Origin: Echiichthys vipera
Taxonomy: Eukaryota; Chordata; Actinopteri; Perciformes; Trachinidae
DNA: 64,000 nt
Direction: 5' to 3'
NCBI GenBank assembly: GCA_963691815.1
Contig: OY829661.1
Coordinates: 19,364,349 to 19,428,348 of the forward strand
Below, one piece after another: positions 50,001-60,259 of the stretch. The notes under the pieces are model-generated. The model saw only the letters and a list, made by a program, of their open reading frames with translations. It was not told where the DNA came from and did not search any database. Positions within the stretch are counted from its first letter, which is position 1, and each line of letters begins with the position of its first letter. The position numbers were made by a program, and so were the translations under genes.

Positions 50001-51030
50001 GGCTTGAGTCATATAAATATGATTTAATGAAGTTATGGAGAAGGAGTAGGATCAGATAAGTGAGAGCTTTCCTTTGCGGGTATGTAATAATTATTTGTGA
50101 TTTGCTGTGTACTGTTCGTTTTATTTTTCACACGTTCAAAATAAACCAAACTAAACATGGTTGGAAGCCTGACCGTTACAAATACTCAGTGGCTCTTATA
50201 ATATGTTTATAACCACAACAATGTAATACACAAGCATGTTGTGATAAATGGGCTATCAGAATATGTATGCTACTGTTGAAGGGCTTGATGCTAACTTTTA
50301 AGTCGAAACATTTAAGAGCACATAAAGAACTTTGAGGGAGCAATGAACAGAATATGAGAAGACATTTATAAGCAAACTGATTTAATTCCTCTTAATACAA
50401 AAAGTAGACCACAGCATCTCCAAAACCCTGATCAGTACCAGCTTCAATTATCTGATTCATGCTCTGAAAGATAAGCTCAGCACCCGAAGGAGGGTGACTG
50501 GTGGAAAATGATTTGACTTGCAGGTAAGCATGTAAGATAAAACACCAGCCCATCAAATCAGTCTGATAGAAGTTATAAAAACGTACATAATAAGTACAGG
50601 TCCATAAACTTACCCAGAACAAACACATTTTTTCCATCTCAACTTATAATTTCCTCACTAGGGAAGTACACACATGTAAAATGCTGTTTTCACATACAGT
50701 CTCAAATTTAATGCGAACTTTCAAGTTTGGGGTATTACTCGGAATTCAGCTGTCAATACCAGAATCTCAAGAGCCACCTTGTCCTCTTGTCTTTTTCAGT
50801 TTGGTACTGATGGGTACTGACCATTGCTCGCTGCCCTTGCACACCGAGATGAAGTTGTCCCTTTATCTAATGCTGACATGATCATTTTGTCTGAGGAAGG
50901 AGCTTTCATTCTTTGTGACACACAACCTGATCAAGCAGATGTCTTGATGGATTAGGAGTGGCTTGCTAAATTTGGCTATCTTGCAGACATATTCAGTGAA
51001 GCAAACAAGATAAGCAGAACAATGCAGGAT
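47010..51030. other. No gene recognised
   Basis: AT-rich sequence. At 47432 a CTAGGGCTGAAACAATTA word resembles a hAT terminus, without a matching partner. A weak minus-strand exon-like stretch (47868-47936, open 23 codons, GTAGGT donor) is within chance expectation. Near 49945-49975 a GTTATTTTAAAA-AGTCAG unit is tandemly duplicated. Confidence 0.4.
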
Positions 51031-51041
51031 GGTTACACAAG

Positions 51042-51422
51042 TAGGAATGGGCACACAAGAAAGGTTTTCCCAGATCGAGTAATAGCATTAATTACTCGAG
51101 AGGGATCGATTCCTCATGGAGGGAAATCTATTTTTAAAACGCATCTCAGAAGTCCTAACAGCAAGCGAGCGTCCAACTATTGTGTCACATCAACATTCTA
51201 TGTCCAAGATGAATCTGTTAAATATGCACAGAATGTGTGGATCAAGTTGTAAAATATGCTCCTGAAAAACAGCTACATTTCCCATGCTTCAGCGGACTTC
51301 CAGTGGTCCAAAGCTCCACTCTGCCACACAGATAAGACATACACAAAAGATCAAGTTCCCTCATCTCAAGTACCCTTATAACGGCGAGTATTCAAGGAAC
51401 TGATTACTCATGCCCATCCCTA
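51042..51422. mobile_element. Non-autonomous hAT-like element, 381 bp, with 8-bp target duplication
   Basis: The left end TAGGAATGGGCA is the inverse of the right end TGCCCATCCCTA with one mismatch. The flanking 8-mers TACACAAG (51034-51041) and CACACAAG (51423-51430) agree at 7 of 8 positions, the length expected for hAT insertion. The ORF 51022-51252 spans its left edge and is not a gene. Confidence 0.65.
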
Positions 51423-51429
51423 CACACAA

Positions 51430-53210
51430 GCATTTTTTCTGGCATTAATGAAATGTGTGCCTTATCTAGAATAAGAGTCAAGTCAGGTCAAGTTTATAGA
51501 CATATAGCCTGTTCCTGACCAAAGGAAAAACAGTCTTCACTGCAGATCGCTCCAGTGTGTTCTCAAGTGGGAGGCCAGTGAGGGATCATGTCACCACAGT
51601 GATGACTGGTTGAATGGAAAACTTCTGTGCAGCCGGGTGGGACATGCAGGGAGACAGTTTAAACCGTCTGACCCACTCATGAGCTTCTCCTTGACACCTA
51701 GAAAAAATGACAAACTAAAACAGAAGTGCTTAAAGGAGTAATGTAAATTGTATTGTAATTTCAGTGTAACTAACCTAGAAAAGCATATTGATCTTCCTCT
51801 TCATGACAGTAAAAAAACGAAAACGTATATAGCCATTTTATTTAAAAAAAATAATATGACACTTTCCGAGTGCTGCCTTTTCTAGTATTTTCTGGAGTAA
51901 CAGAAATATTTGACGCATATTTTAAGTTTAATGATCTTTGACTTTGACAAGGATTTTTATGAAAAGTACTCTTATCTTTTTTGCTGGATATGATCAGGCA
52001 ACAATTTAAAATGTGTGAATTTGTTTCATTCAAATATTATTGATTGCACCATATCTATTTGATTAGCTACATATAACTTAACTCCTTCCTCCCTTCAGAA
52101 AAGGAATTTATCCCACAGAGACAGAATGCTTGGAAAGAAGACTGTCCTTTCCAGTGAGAAGATTAACATCAAGTTGCATAGGGTATGCCACACTGTCACA
52201 CTGAGAAAAGCAAGATATCACATACAGATACATATTCATAAGCTCAGCTGGATCCAGTACCCCCACTAACAACCATGCTGAGTGCATGCTCTGAACAGAG
52301 GTACAACAGAGTGGACAGAAATAGGGACATTGTGCTTTATTGTTGTAGATGTGGTCTATTTAAGCCTATATAAACTTCTATAACACACTGTTAAACTGTT
52401 CAAATGTCACTTAAATCTGTTAACAGGTTTTAATATATTTACAAACAATTGGGACCAAAATCATTCCCTCTTCGGCATATGTAATATACCACTAGAACTC
52501 TAGTAAGGGTGAAAAGGACTCTTACAGATGGGAGGCAGATATTGCTGCCAATAAAAGAGGGACACAATGCTGCAGTGAGTTTCACTGCACTGTTTATTTT
52601 TACTGTCTTTTCTGGTTGGCAGCGCGCTGAACTCTTGTGTGTGACAAACAAGGGACTTGAAACTCTCTTCACAGCTTAAAACGTAACAACCAATGCCAAC
52701 AGGAACAAGGGGCAGCTAACAGTAAAAAATATTACAGAAAAAGTCCTGATTAAATGCCTCCCAAATTACAACCATTTTGACCTTCTTTGCTAAAATTTGT
52801 ATTTGTTTGTATTAGCCAGGCACCTAAATGTTTTACTGATTTGACCTTTACAGTAGTGTTTGAACATGTGGCCTTTCAGCATCAAAACAAGGAATAAGGC
52901 GAACAAGGTAACGGTATGGACTATAGGCTATAAAGATTTCTTTATTTCTGCGGCACAAAAGAAGGATTAAATAACAACAAAAAATTGGTATTGGATACAA
53001 CGGCCAAATTTACATTTAAATATGGTGTTCGCCCAGAATGTCAAAATTGGTGCATTCCTAAGAATATTTTGTCTTGTCCAATGAATTCTGGCATGTTGTT
53101 GCTGTTAAGTCGGTGTTCTCTGTCGAAATTTGAAGGATGTCAGTTGCGAGGCGGTGCCTGTTCGTAAAAATCTGCACATAAGTGCTTACCTTTTCCCACT
53201 CTGACACTGA
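51430..53210. other. No gene recognised
   Basis: AT-rich sequence without supported ORF, exon or repeat boundary. Confidence 0.45.
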
Positions 53211-53221
53211 GCGAACCCATT

Positions 53222-53342
53222 AGGCTTGAATGGTATCAAGGTATTACAGCATTCCAGAGTTTATAGAAATTCTGACAGTATAATTTTCAATACCTTCAAT
53301 GCCTGCTTTGGGTAGGGCATAAAAATAGATACCACCAAGCCT
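53222..53342. mobile_element. 121-bp miniature inverted-repeat element
   Basis: The left end AGGCTTGAATGGTATC and the right end GATACCACCAAGCCT are imperfect inverses. Flanking 8-mers AACCCATT and AACACATC agree at 6 of 8. The right end is shared with the short copy at 12811-12855. Confidence 0.6.
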
Positions 53343-53349
53343 AACACAT

Positions 53350-54425
53350 CTTAACCACCATAACTGTGATCTGGATGGATCTCCTTAAGTGAATTCAGTC
53401 ACCATCTGAATCCAATCCCCAAGACAGCTGGTTCATTCTGGCAGAGGATACCAGTTGTGTCCTTACTTCACTAGCTCTTAACTAATGCCCGCTAAAGCTA
53501 TTTAATGAGATAAAACTAAACAAATTACCTCTATAGTGATTCCCCTCAGATACAATGTAACCTCATCACCACCAACACCACGGTTAGGGTTGTGAGTGTA
53601 CAAATCTTTTACAGCAGGGAGGTGTGAGGCCTCTTGGCCCTAGTAGCAGCAAGCTGTTCAAGTGCTGTGTGTGATGTTTGAAAAGGGCTGACAATGCATG
53701 CAAATCATCTGAGTGTCCAGGATGTTAATGTGCCTGAATCACCAGAGAGCAGTATCCTGCCAAGCTGAACTTTAACCAGTGCTATACCTGTAATCACAGG
53801 GTTTACTCCCCAGCTATCTCATTGGAGGGAAATTAAATGCCTTGTGGGGTCTCAACAGTCAGATTAAATGTTTGTGTTGTTACCACTGAACATGCGCTGT
53901 CAATCATGACAGATTGCCCAAGGTGGAAGGGCAGATTAGGAGACACTTTACGGGTTTAAATCAGCTTCTTGTCAGAAACCAGGCATCTGTGAATTAGTCT
54001 GGGGTTTTTTAATGTGTTCCTTAAGCCCCTTATTTAAAAGTGTCTTGTGTCTTGATTATTAAACTTTCTTAAGGGGGAATGGTTGTAATTATAAGCAGTA
54101 TCTGATTGTTAATAAAAAATACCAATATAATTTTCTGTGCACGTGTTACATGTTACATGTTACAGTTCAAGCAATAATGGCCAAGTCCTCTTCTTCTAAC
54201 CAACAAGGCAGAAAGGAGTGGATACGGTTATAGCTTCTGACATACTAGATTGATTAAAGTATGATGTAAGCATGCTTTGTGTAGACATTTTTCTCATGCC
54301 CTTTTCTATCAGGCTCTAGTCAATATCACCTTGGGGAGGCAGGGGTGTGGAGGTGGGTTATATGAAGTATTTGGTTGATATATGACTGGCCTGCATCATT
54401 TGTGACTGCCTTATCGCTCAATCAC
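53350..54425. other. No gene recognised; palindromic MEIS/PBX-like motif
   Basis: No ORF or element. At 53897-53912 the sequence CTGTCAATCATGACAG contains the PBX-PREP decamer TGATTGACAG (reverse strand) and two inverted TGACAG half-sites. This is compatible with an enhancer but also with chance. Confidence 0.25.
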
Positions 54426-54429
54426 TCAG

Positions 54430-54492
54430 CAAGATGGAGATGCACAGGCAGACTGTTTTAGTGACCCCAACCTCCACCCAAGTCAGAAGCAG
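54430..54492 (+). other. Weak candidate 63-nt exon
   Basis: Preceded by a pyrimidine-leaning CTCAATCACTCAG, followed by CAG and GTAATC. Exactly 21 codons, open in frame zero (QDGDAQADCFSDPNLHPSQK and one more residue). The donor lacks the usual G at +5 and a second frame is also open, so the evidence is weak. Confidence 0.2.
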
Positions 54493-54620
54493 GTAATCTC
54501 AGCCACTTCGGTTTGCTGTCTCTTATAGTCCACAAAAAAATAAAATCAAAGCTGTGAGCCTACTCCTGTTTTAAAGTTTGGTGATTTTCAAGAAGAAAAA
54601 AACAATAAATAATGACACAT

Positions 54621-54963
54621 AGGGGTGTCGGGATTAGCAATTGTATAACTGTAAGAATTTTAGAAGCTACGGTATCTATGGTGTCCAAATTCCTGCACTG
54701 TTGCCCTGTCAAAAAGGAATCTAGCAAGTCACGTCGATTGTTTGTGCAGTGTTTATTTCCTGAATCTAGCTATGAAATGTAGTAGTCACCTGGATGTGCC
54801 ATAGCCTATATCTTCAGTACAAGTAGGCCAATTTACATGTTTTATGTGCAGGGCCGAAAGAATGTTGTGTGAAAAACAATAAAATGAGGACTGCGACAAC
54901 CATAAAACCAAGTTATTTCTTGACAATAATCATGGTAACAATAACTCATATCGTGACATCCCT
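54621..54963. mobile_element. Non-autonomous hAT element, 343 bp, with 8-bp target duplication
   Basis: Starts AGGGGTGTCGGGAT and ends ATCGTGACATCCCT, imperfect inverses. The flanking 8-mers TGACACAT (54613-54620) and AGACACAT (54964-54971) differ at one position. The interior has no transposase frame. Confidence 0.7.
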
Positions 54964-54969
54964 AGACAC

Positions 54970-57420
54970 ATACTATATGACTTAAAAGAGGTGAACATAT
55001 GCAAGGTCTACTGTACCTAGGGTTTTCATTATTTGCTAGTATCTATCATTCTGCTTGTACCTGACTGAATGTTTACCGCAAAATTTTACCTGATCATGAC
55101 TGATTTTTGTTTGTATGTGTTTGTTTGTTTGTGCGTGCGTGTGTGTGTGTGTGTGTACATTGACAGAGAAATGTTGAAATATTGATAATATCCCTTTTTG
55201 AAAGAAACAAAGACAATGTTTACATAAAGAAATGCTTATAAGGTGAAATAATGTGTACAGATAGTTCCACTGCAGTATATGAACATCCCCTCTTTTTGAT
55301 AGGTAGACATCACGCAATTTCTTTTAAAACTATTAAAAAGCATATTTGCAGTAACGATGTGGTTAAAGATCTTAAGAGTACATCTTCTTTTATATTTGTG
55401 TTGTTTTAAATTGACCAGAAAAACACTTTGCTAGTATAGCCTGATAGTCCACTGTTGGTAATAAACATGTGTGCGTGTCTGTCTAAGCAACTTTGCAGCG
55501 CCCTCAGTATTTTTTGTCTATAATTGCCTCCTGTCAAAATGTCTGAGTGAGCTGATTGCAGGAAATAGGACAGGACACTTGTGCCCCTCATTAACCCATC
55601 AGTTGGTGTAGCAGATGTGGCAGATTGAAAGACAGGGTAACACACAGGCAGATATCACCTCTGTAGCTCATATGTAAAGTCTGTCATTATTTTTGAATTT
55701 AAACCAAATAAACCATATTTCTAAAAATATATTTTGTTTAATGTTTGTTTAATAAGTGTGTTAAGGTAGCAAGTCTTCTTGAACCTAAAATGTACACAAT
55801 GACATAAAGATGATGTGATGATGTTGCACTTGAATGCTGAAGGAAATTTCCCTTTGAAATTGAAAATTTGCTCACGGACACATCGAAAAATTTTAGGGCT
55901 TTTTATTGCAACAAATGGATAGCTCCTGTTCAGGGTCAAATTTTCCTGGAACATGTCCCAGCACACTTTCAATGAGAGATAGGACACATCCTTCACTGGT
56001 TGCTTGTTTGACATTCGGCTGAAACAATGGAATAGATTTACACCTACTGTGCAGTAAATTTGCAGTTTCAAATTCACCTTCAATTTGCATGTCTTCACTT
56101 GGACGGTGGAAAAGCAACACATTGAAAGGAAACCCACAAGGCACACCAACTTCACATAGAAATGTCCCAACCAGCTGTCAGATACCAACTCGGGACACTC
56201 TTGTTGTTAGGTTCCAGTTCTAATCACAAGGCCGCTGCGGCGTCCACATTCAAATGCAAAAAACTCAGTGCATATCGGGGCTCCCTTAATGAATCAGCAT
56301 ATGAGATTCAGAGGGAGCACATTAAAACTACAAGGAATATACAGAAGAGTACCCAGAGGGTACATATCACTGAGATGGGGAATATACATAATGCACAAGG
56401 CAGGAGATGTCATCTCAAGTATGGTAATAGGGAACAGGAGGTGGAGGGGGAGAAATCAGCACATACACTATGGCAGGAGTAAGCAGCAAAACCATTAGAT
56501 GTAGAGGCAGCGTGAATGATCAGAAGAGTGAGAGTGTAAGTTTGTTAGATTATTAAGGCTGTCTTACTGACTTGTTTTAATTTGGCTGGTGATGGCAAGA
56601 GTCAGATAGTACTCATCAGCTAATGGTGTGCATGACTTCAGTGCACCGCCTGAAATCATACAATCTCAGTCAGACAAGTCAAAGAATTTAGAAGCATTTA
56701 TTGCACCAAACCATATGCAACTGCACTTGGCATTAGGGGCTTTGTGCCACTGTGCACTTCTCAAATGAAACTAAGCCGCATGTGATGATTATAAGGGGAG
56801 TTTATTAAACACCCCAAATCAAAATATTGATCCCCTTGTAAGATTCGAGTTAGCAGATGAAACACCTCAAACAACAGTTTCAACTATTATCCTAATATCT
56901 ATATAATATCCTGTTGCATGTCTTAGGCATGATACTGTACTTTTGATAAATAGATATAAGAAGCTATAAGACAACTTGCATGTTGCCTGCAGGACTAGAC
57001 AGTTATTTTCTTTTGCACCAAATGAGAAATTTTGTGACTCTTTGGTAGGAAAATCACATTATTAAAAGTAATCTCTGCAGAGTAAAACTAGTATTACAGT
57101 CTTGCAGTTGTAATCCCTCCCTAATCAGTCAAGTTGCTGCTCACATCCATGTCCGTCCAGACTAATATAATTTATGTAGTAAAGACTTTAGGAAAAAAAT
57201 GTAATACAATGTATTAAGAATATATTTTGGGGGGAAATGTAGATGAATAAACACATACATTTTTCTATCTTTTTAAGATATATTCCCTTACATTGCCAAT
57301 GCAGTAAAAAACGATATAGCATCATGTTTTGAGTTGAATATCCCTTTTCATTTTGTAATACCATGATATAATACCACCAATGCAAAAACTAAAAAAAAAA
57401 AAAGCTGTAATATAAATTTG
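54970..57420. other. No gene recognised
   Basis: AT-rich sequence with a short TG run near 55138. The 155-codon minus ORF at 55721-56188 opens at TTG, not ATG, and is rejected as a gene. Other ORFs are unsupported. Confidence 0.4.
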
Positions 57421-57489
57421 GCAAAGGCTATTTTCACCCTGGTACAAATATTAATGTATGCTATTTGCATCCGGGTGTCGATAGCCAAC

Positions 57490-57700
57490 AATGCTATTAT
57501 CAATATTTTTTTTGCCTAACCCTAAGTAGTTTTGTTGCCTAACGCTACCAAGTAGTTTTGTTGTCTAAATGTAACCAAACTTAAAAAAATAAGTCAACTA
57601 CATTTTAAGATAAATCCCAGGCTGGATTTAAACCACAGTCCCTTGGGTGACAGTCCTATGCTTAGCCTACTCACCAACAGTTACCTAACAAACTACCACT
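57490..57700 (-). mobile_element. tRNA-derived SINE
   Basis: On the minus strand GTTGGTGAGTAGGCTAAGCA resembles a tRNA A-box region and GTGGTTTAAATCC a B box, separated by the usual distance. A body with repeated CAACAAAACTACTT words and GGGTTAGG follows. This matches a common fish SINE layout. A 15-bp direct repeat flanks a larger interval around it (57425-57439 and 57755-57769). Confidence 0.6.
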
Positions 57701-58151
57701 TTGTTGCTTTTTGAGTCGGTGAATGAGGGGTCAGGTGTAAAGATCATGCAGCACAGGCTATTTTCACCCGGGTTAAACTGGTACTCAAATTTTAGGTCAT
57801 ATAGCCCATCCCTAGTTTGTTTGGATAAACGGGCAACATAATGCCTCCGGTCACAGCTATAGCTGGCGTGGAGTCTTAAAAAGGGTGTGGGTAGCATTTG
57901 CAAAGGTTAGGCCAAGTCTGTCAGTTTTTGACAGGTTGCTAACTTAAGATGAATATAGAATATAACATTAATTAAAACATTTCCCCCCAGTTGAATCAGC
58001 AATATTCTGCCCAGCTGAAATGGTGTAATTCTCCCTCTTAATTTGCCAATTGCTATTCAGACTGAAGCCATTTCAAAGCCATCCGACATAGCCTCTTCAA
58101 ATGCACCAATTTGCCTCTGCCACCACAGTAGCCGTTCTGGCCTGTAGAAAG

Positions 58152-58397
58152 CTAGCCTTTAAATCTGGAGCTGCACTGTGCCAACCAAGCTTGGATGGCC
58201 TCCTTCAGCTTGACAGCCTCTCTCACTGCTGTTGTCAATGCTGCAGGGTTTGAACCATGCTCAAGTGTTCCCAACCTCTTCCTACATATAGTGAAAGTGT
58301 GGTCAGTGGTAAAAGTTGAAATAATTTTAGACAGACATGTTCTAAGCAAATCCACTCTGCATTTCCAGTAACCTACGTCCTTCACCACCTGATCCAA
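58152..58397 (-). mobile_element. Rex3-like (RTE-clade) LINE fragment
   Basis: A minus-strand frame contains ALTTAVREAVKLKEAIQAWL, close to the VREAVKLKKEAY-type stretch between the endonuclease and reverse transcriptase in fish Rex3/RTE elements. The preceding residues are not recognisable and the frame ends at 58152. Too short to retain any function. Confidence 0.45.
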
Positions 58398-58399
58398 AT

Positions 58400-59750
58400 T
58401 ACTACCAGGTGGTGGTCAGTTGACAGCTCAGGCCGTCTGTTCACTGAGGACATAACACCTCAAGCCTAACGAGACAGTTACAAAGTCAGCTATTGATCTT
58501 TGGCCCAAAGTGCTGCTACTGCCAAATGAACTGGTTTGAGATTGGTCCAGTTGCACAGCTGATTTTGTGTTGATTCAGATCTTTTGGGGGCATATTTTTC
58601 TAGTTGGTGTGGCAGACATCTACATGTAAGTGAAAAAGAACAGTTCTGCTGGGCTCACATCACAGCCACAACGTAATCCTACATTCTATACTTCAACTTT
58701 GAGTCATCTTTTATTTGGATTACTGTAACCCAGGCTCCTGAGTTCCTATGGCCCTACAATTCATCCATAACGATGCTGTCTGAGTGGAGTAAGACCATTT
58801 TATAGGCTCATTTCAGACATACTAAATTAAAACCTGTCTCACACTAAGAGACAATTAACAACAAGTTTATAACTGAATTTGGTCATTATAGATTTATTTA
58901 TTTTATATTTTACTGACATTATTAGTAGATTGTATCTTCATTAGTAGAGCAATGTCAAAGGCAAAGGCAATATATGTGACTGAGGAGGATAAACCTGCTG
59001 TGTTCATTGTAAATTACTCAAGATAAATGTGTAAACAAAACACTAAATGCATTGGATGTAAATTGTGTACCAACCTCTGATTTGTTCACATCAAATATTA
59101 TCATAAAAATGGACCACGATATGATTTAAAATGTAATACATTGAAACAGTGCTTGGACAATACTGAGAATCCTAGAAAAGCTCTAAAAATAATTAGGCTA
59201 AATAAAAGGGTGTTAAATTATGTCTAGCCAGCCATAGATCAATTTTCTGGCTTAAAAATTCCGACAGTGACAAATTAGTATAACAACACATTATTAACCT
59301 ATGGACCACATCCCCCATCTTTAAATGCTACAGTAACAGTCAGACACAAATCCTCAGCTTCATATACACAAGCACACACACTGACACACCAGAGGGAGAC
59401 AGACACTGTTCAAGTCTTGTTAGAATTGATTCCAAAGCTTTGTTACCAAATGAATCAGAAATTGTGTGTGCATGGACTCAGCTGATACATAAGCCAGCTC
59501 CCATCATTCACCTAAAATAACTAGCTTGCTTGTGAACACCCATGAGCAACACTGCACAATCTAAATCTTGTGAGGTTGAAGGCTGTCTTTCACAGGGTGT
59601 CACAGCTTGGATCACAGGGTATTTTTATATTTTATCCCACCATTTCTTTATTTTTCTTAGACTACAGATAGGACGATAAGTGCCATTGTGCATTGGGCAA
59701 TATGGCTAAAATCTTGATGTATAGGTAATTGTATATCTTTATGAAGTTAT
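58400..59750. other. No gene recognised
   Basis: AT-rich non-coding sequence without supported features. Confidence 0.45.
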
Positions 59751-59755
59751 CTATC

Positions 59756-60085
59756 GGGGCGGCAGTAGCTCAGTCCATAGGTGACTCGGCTAGGAACAGT
59801 AGGGGTCGCCGGTTCGCATGTATGGAGTGTGGACTGGTCACTGGAGAGGTGCCAGTTCATCTCCTGGGCACCGCCAAGGTGCTGTTGAGCAAGGCACTGA
59901 ACCCCCTCGCTCTGACATCTCTCCAATAATTGCTCCAATAAATGTATGTAGGTCCTGTTTGTGCATGTGTGTGTATTTTTGGGCCTGTGTGTGTGTAACG
60001 TGAATAATATAATAACAGAGTGAAAAAACTGAATGTCTGATTCAGTTTGTCGATGGTGCGATGAATAAAGGGATTCTTCTTCTTC
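59756..60085 (+). mobile_element. tRNA-derived SINE, near full length
   Basis: Starts GGGGCGGCAGTAGCTCAGTC, a pol III A-box region, with a GCCGGTTCGCATG B box near 59808. The body carries GTGTGGACTGG, GAGGTGCCAGTTCATCTCC, GGGCACCGCCAAGGTGCTG and CTGACATCTCTCC, then a TG-rich segment and a tail with ATGAATAAAGGGATTC. It is the same family as the truncated copy at 24072-24338. The head is tRNA-derived but the cloverleaf is not intact, so it is not a tRNA gene. Confidence 0.88.
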
Positions 60086-60090
60086 TCTAT

Positions 60091-60250
60091 TAGGGATGTA
60101 ACAATACACTGAAGTCACAATTTCAAACAATTTACAATACTGGGCTCATTATGATTTTCCACTATTTTTTCAACAAAATTAGATTAAACACAAATTGTGA
60201 GTGAAAAAAAAAATCCCTTTATTTCTCAGAAAAATCAAACTGCAAAACAG
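60091..60250 (+). mobile_element. hAT-type element terminus (left end)
   Basis: Begins TAGGGATGTAACAATACACT and continues through a patterned AT-rich subterminal region. The start mirrors the right end at 1755-1766. No matching right end was found downstream, so the copy is truncated. It begins within a few bases of the SINE tail. Confidence 0.5.
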
Positions 60251-60259
60251 TGCATATTT

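Noticed and set aside
55721..56188. 155-codon minus-strand ORF with a signal-peptide-like start
   Set aside because: It opens with TTG, not ATG. The overlapping frame (55893-56144) looks equally protein-like, and no domain or splice structure supports either.
59756..59830. Possible tRNA gene
   Set aside because: A and B boxes are present, but the sequence continues into a SINE body and the cloverleaf stems do not hold.
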